The notes under the pieces were generated by a model, which was not told where the DNA came from, ran no database searches, and was given only the letters and a program-made list of their open reading frames with translations. A stretch of DNA of 64,000 nucleotides from Durusdinium trenchii (lineage: Eukaryota > Sar > Dinophyceae > Suessiales > Symbiodiniaceae), in the NCBI GenBank assembly GCA_963970005.1, contig CAXAMN010022740.1, positions 925,654 through 989,653 of the forward strand. Reading direction: 5' to 3'. Positions 36,401-39,400 of this stretch are shown in pieces. Position 1 is the first letter of the stretch. Every line of letters begins with the position of its first letter. Both the position numbers and the translations under genes were made by a program.

Positions 36401-39400
36401 GAACTGGAAGCAAGCCAGAGCCGACTCTCAAGGAGAACCTCGAGAAGTTGAAGAAGATGGGCAACAAGATCACCACCAAAGAAATGGTGGAACGAGCTCA
36501 GACCATGCCAATGGCAGACCTGAAGACATGGAAGATCGACTTCGGGAAGCACAAGGGTCTGACCTTCGAAGAAGCAGCTCTGGAACCGGGTTACGCGGAA
36601 TGGGTGGCGGCTCACGTGGATCCCTCAAAGAGCAACCCGACCATGCAGATGTTTGTGATCTACCTGACACGTCGAACACAGAAGCTGGTGGATCAGATGG
36701 AAAACAAGGAGGGTTACGGGGGACAAAAAGAGAGTCACCACATGATGACAGAGTGGAGCAAGAAGCGTGGCGAGATGGATGCGCTCTTCGACGAGAAGAT
36801 CGAGCAGGGCGACTTCGATGCCTGGACGAAGGTGACAACAGAGGAAACAACCCCAGAAGTTCAGAAACTGCAGGAAGACTCAGCCATGATGCAGATGCGC
36901 ATGAGTCACATCGAAATGTTGATCACCCAGATCGCAGAGAAACTGAACATCGGGTAGAGAATCCTCAAAGAAGGCATAGGAGTAGAACTCCGTATAGAGA
37001 TTCTCCCACTATAAGACCGGAAGAAGCGGCAAGTGCTTCAAGGCCGGTCCTTCAGACCATACCTGAGGATCACGAGAAAAGAATGGATGTGCTGTTTTTG
37101 CAAGCTTGTCAATCAACTGAAGTGGTTGAGATTCATTTGACAGTAGCGGCTAGAGACGTTCATTTTCAGAAAGGCATTTGGGTCCTGAATCAAAAGGCAA
37201 AAAGGAATGCTGAGGTTTGTCTTCGAAAGTTGTCAGCAGAAGACAGGAAAGAGTTTGAAACGGCTATGGGAAACGAAATTGACTCTTTCACAAACAACAG
37301 TGCTGTTGAGATTTGCACACGTGCTGGCATTCCACATGAACGCATTCTAGGTATGAGATGGGTTTTGGTTTGGAAGCCTGTTGTGAATGAAGATGGAGTC
37401 CAAACTGGAAGAAAAGCTAAAGCTAGGTTGATTTTGAAGGGGTATATGGACCCTGAATTGTTGACCGTCCCACGTGAAGCTGCGACTTTGAGTACCTTGG
37501 GACGAAATGCGATTTTTGCATTGGCTGCTCAAAGGCAATTCAAGCTGTACATTGGCGACATCAAAACAGCTTATTTAAACGGAGACCAAACTGAACTGGA
37601 GAGACAGATTTGGGCGGAACCACCTGAGGAAGTCAAACAATATTTGAACATGAAACCTCATGAACTCTGGCGTGTTGCCAAAGCCGTGTACGGTTTGTGC
37701 CATGCTCCTCGTAAGTGGTTTGAAAAATTACAATCCGTATTATGGAGTCAAGGATGGCAATCACATCAGCTTGACCAGTGCGTGTTTCTGATGACCAATC
37801 CTGACACCCAGGAGATCTGCGGATACTTAGGTGCTCATGTTGACGACCTGATTGTGGCAGGTGCTGGACCATATTTCGACCAACAGGTGCAGAAACTCCG
37901 ACAGTCATTTCCTTTTGGAAGTTGGGATTGTGCTCAAGACAAGAATATTAAGTTCTGTGGCTGTGACATTTTTCAGACTGCGGAATATGATATTCTGGTG
38001 AACCAAGAGAGTTTTTCCTTGGCAATTGATGAGATCAATTTGACTCGAGAACGAAAATTACAGAAACATGATACGGTGACACTTGCAGAGAAGTCTGAAA
38101 TGCGAAGGGCGCTAGGTGCTTTGAACTGGAGAGCAGTGCAGACATGTCCTTGGCTTCTTTCAACGGTGTCCCACCTTCAAGGTTGCGTAGAAAGTGCTAC
38201 AGTGAATGATTTGCTTGAAACAAACAAGGCAATTCGTTGGCAGAGAAGACACAGTCATGTTAAATTGAGCTTTCCACATCAAGTGCAAGACTGTATGGTG
38301 TTGACATTTTGTGACGCGTCTTGGGCGACCCGTCGTGACGGCAGTTCACAGGGTGGATCCATTACCATCCTGATGAATAAGGAAGTTTTGTCCGGAAAAC
38401 TTTGCCACTTTTCAGTGTTGACTTGGACGAGCCGGCGACTCAGACGTATTGCAAGATCTTCAACCAGTGCCGAAGTTCAAATGACCGGAAACGGTTTAGA
38501 CGAGCATGAGTTTGTCAAATTGTTCATGTACATGATGATGAATTCCGGAAAGATTGATTTGAGAAACGCTGACCCAATTTTGGCAAAAGAAGAATCATGC
38601 ATACTCAGTGATGCAAAGAATGTGTATGATGCTTTGGAGCGTGTACAAACATGTGGCTTACAAATGGAGGAGAGAAGGTCCTCTATCGAGGTTTTGGGAA
38701 TCAAGGAGAGGCTGAACCAGACCAATGTGAAATGTCGGTGGGTGTCTGGGGATCAGGAACTTGCTGATGGCCTTACAAAACCTTGGAAAGGTGAGCAACT
38801 GATTCAAGCTTTGAATCAAACCACTTGGAGGATCATGTTCGATCCGACTTTTGTTTCTGGCAAAAAGCGAAAACAGTTGAAACAAGTGGAAGCGAAGTAC
38901 GGTGATCCCGATTGGATGAACCTTGTGTGCAATTTAGATGAGTCACATTTCGGTCAAGAAAACTTTTGGACCGGTGTGAATTTGAATGTGTATGTTGACC
39001 GAAAGCGTATCCATGGTGTTTGGGCCCGAGACGTGCCCTGATCTTAGATTGTATAGCCTGACGTTCCATCGACCTTGCCGCCATAGCATTGTCGGAAAAC
39101 CAACGTTTGTGCTCGGATTTGGTTGTGTGAGAAAGGTGACCAGTTGTTGTGTTGGACTTGAGACTCCCTACCGAATTTACAGAGGCCATCGCTATTATGT
39201 CACATCTCTCCCTGCAGAATGTTCTGTCCCACAAAATCCGAAACTTCCAGAGTCGCCAGTCCAGCGAGCAAGGCACATCATAGGCAACAGGTTGCAGGAA
39301 AGTTTGAGTGGTTCACCAGCATGTTTGGGCCAGCGCGCCGGGGTGTCCTACAACCAGCTCCCAAACCTGCCACCAAATCACTGCTAGTTAGCAACAATCT

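Larger units (their letters stand above)
31642..39181 (+). mobile_element. Intact Ty1/copia LTR retrotransposon
   Basis: 7,540 bases. Two LTRs of 207 bases (TGTGAATT...AATTTACA) that I read as identical; a perfect 5-bp target duplication GAGGC on both sides (31637-31641 and 39182-39186); a primer binding site directly after the 5' LTR. The gene order is gag, protease, methyltransferase-like, integrase, RT, RNase H, which is copia order with an extra domain. Identical LTRs imply a very recent insertion. It sits antisense in an intron of the minus-strand split gene. The only interruptions are a gag-to-protease frame change and one TAG before integrase. Confidence 0.95.

Noticed and set aside
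36013-36615. 200-codon minus-strand ORF inside the copia element
   Set aside because: Antisense of pol; no domain or composition signal.
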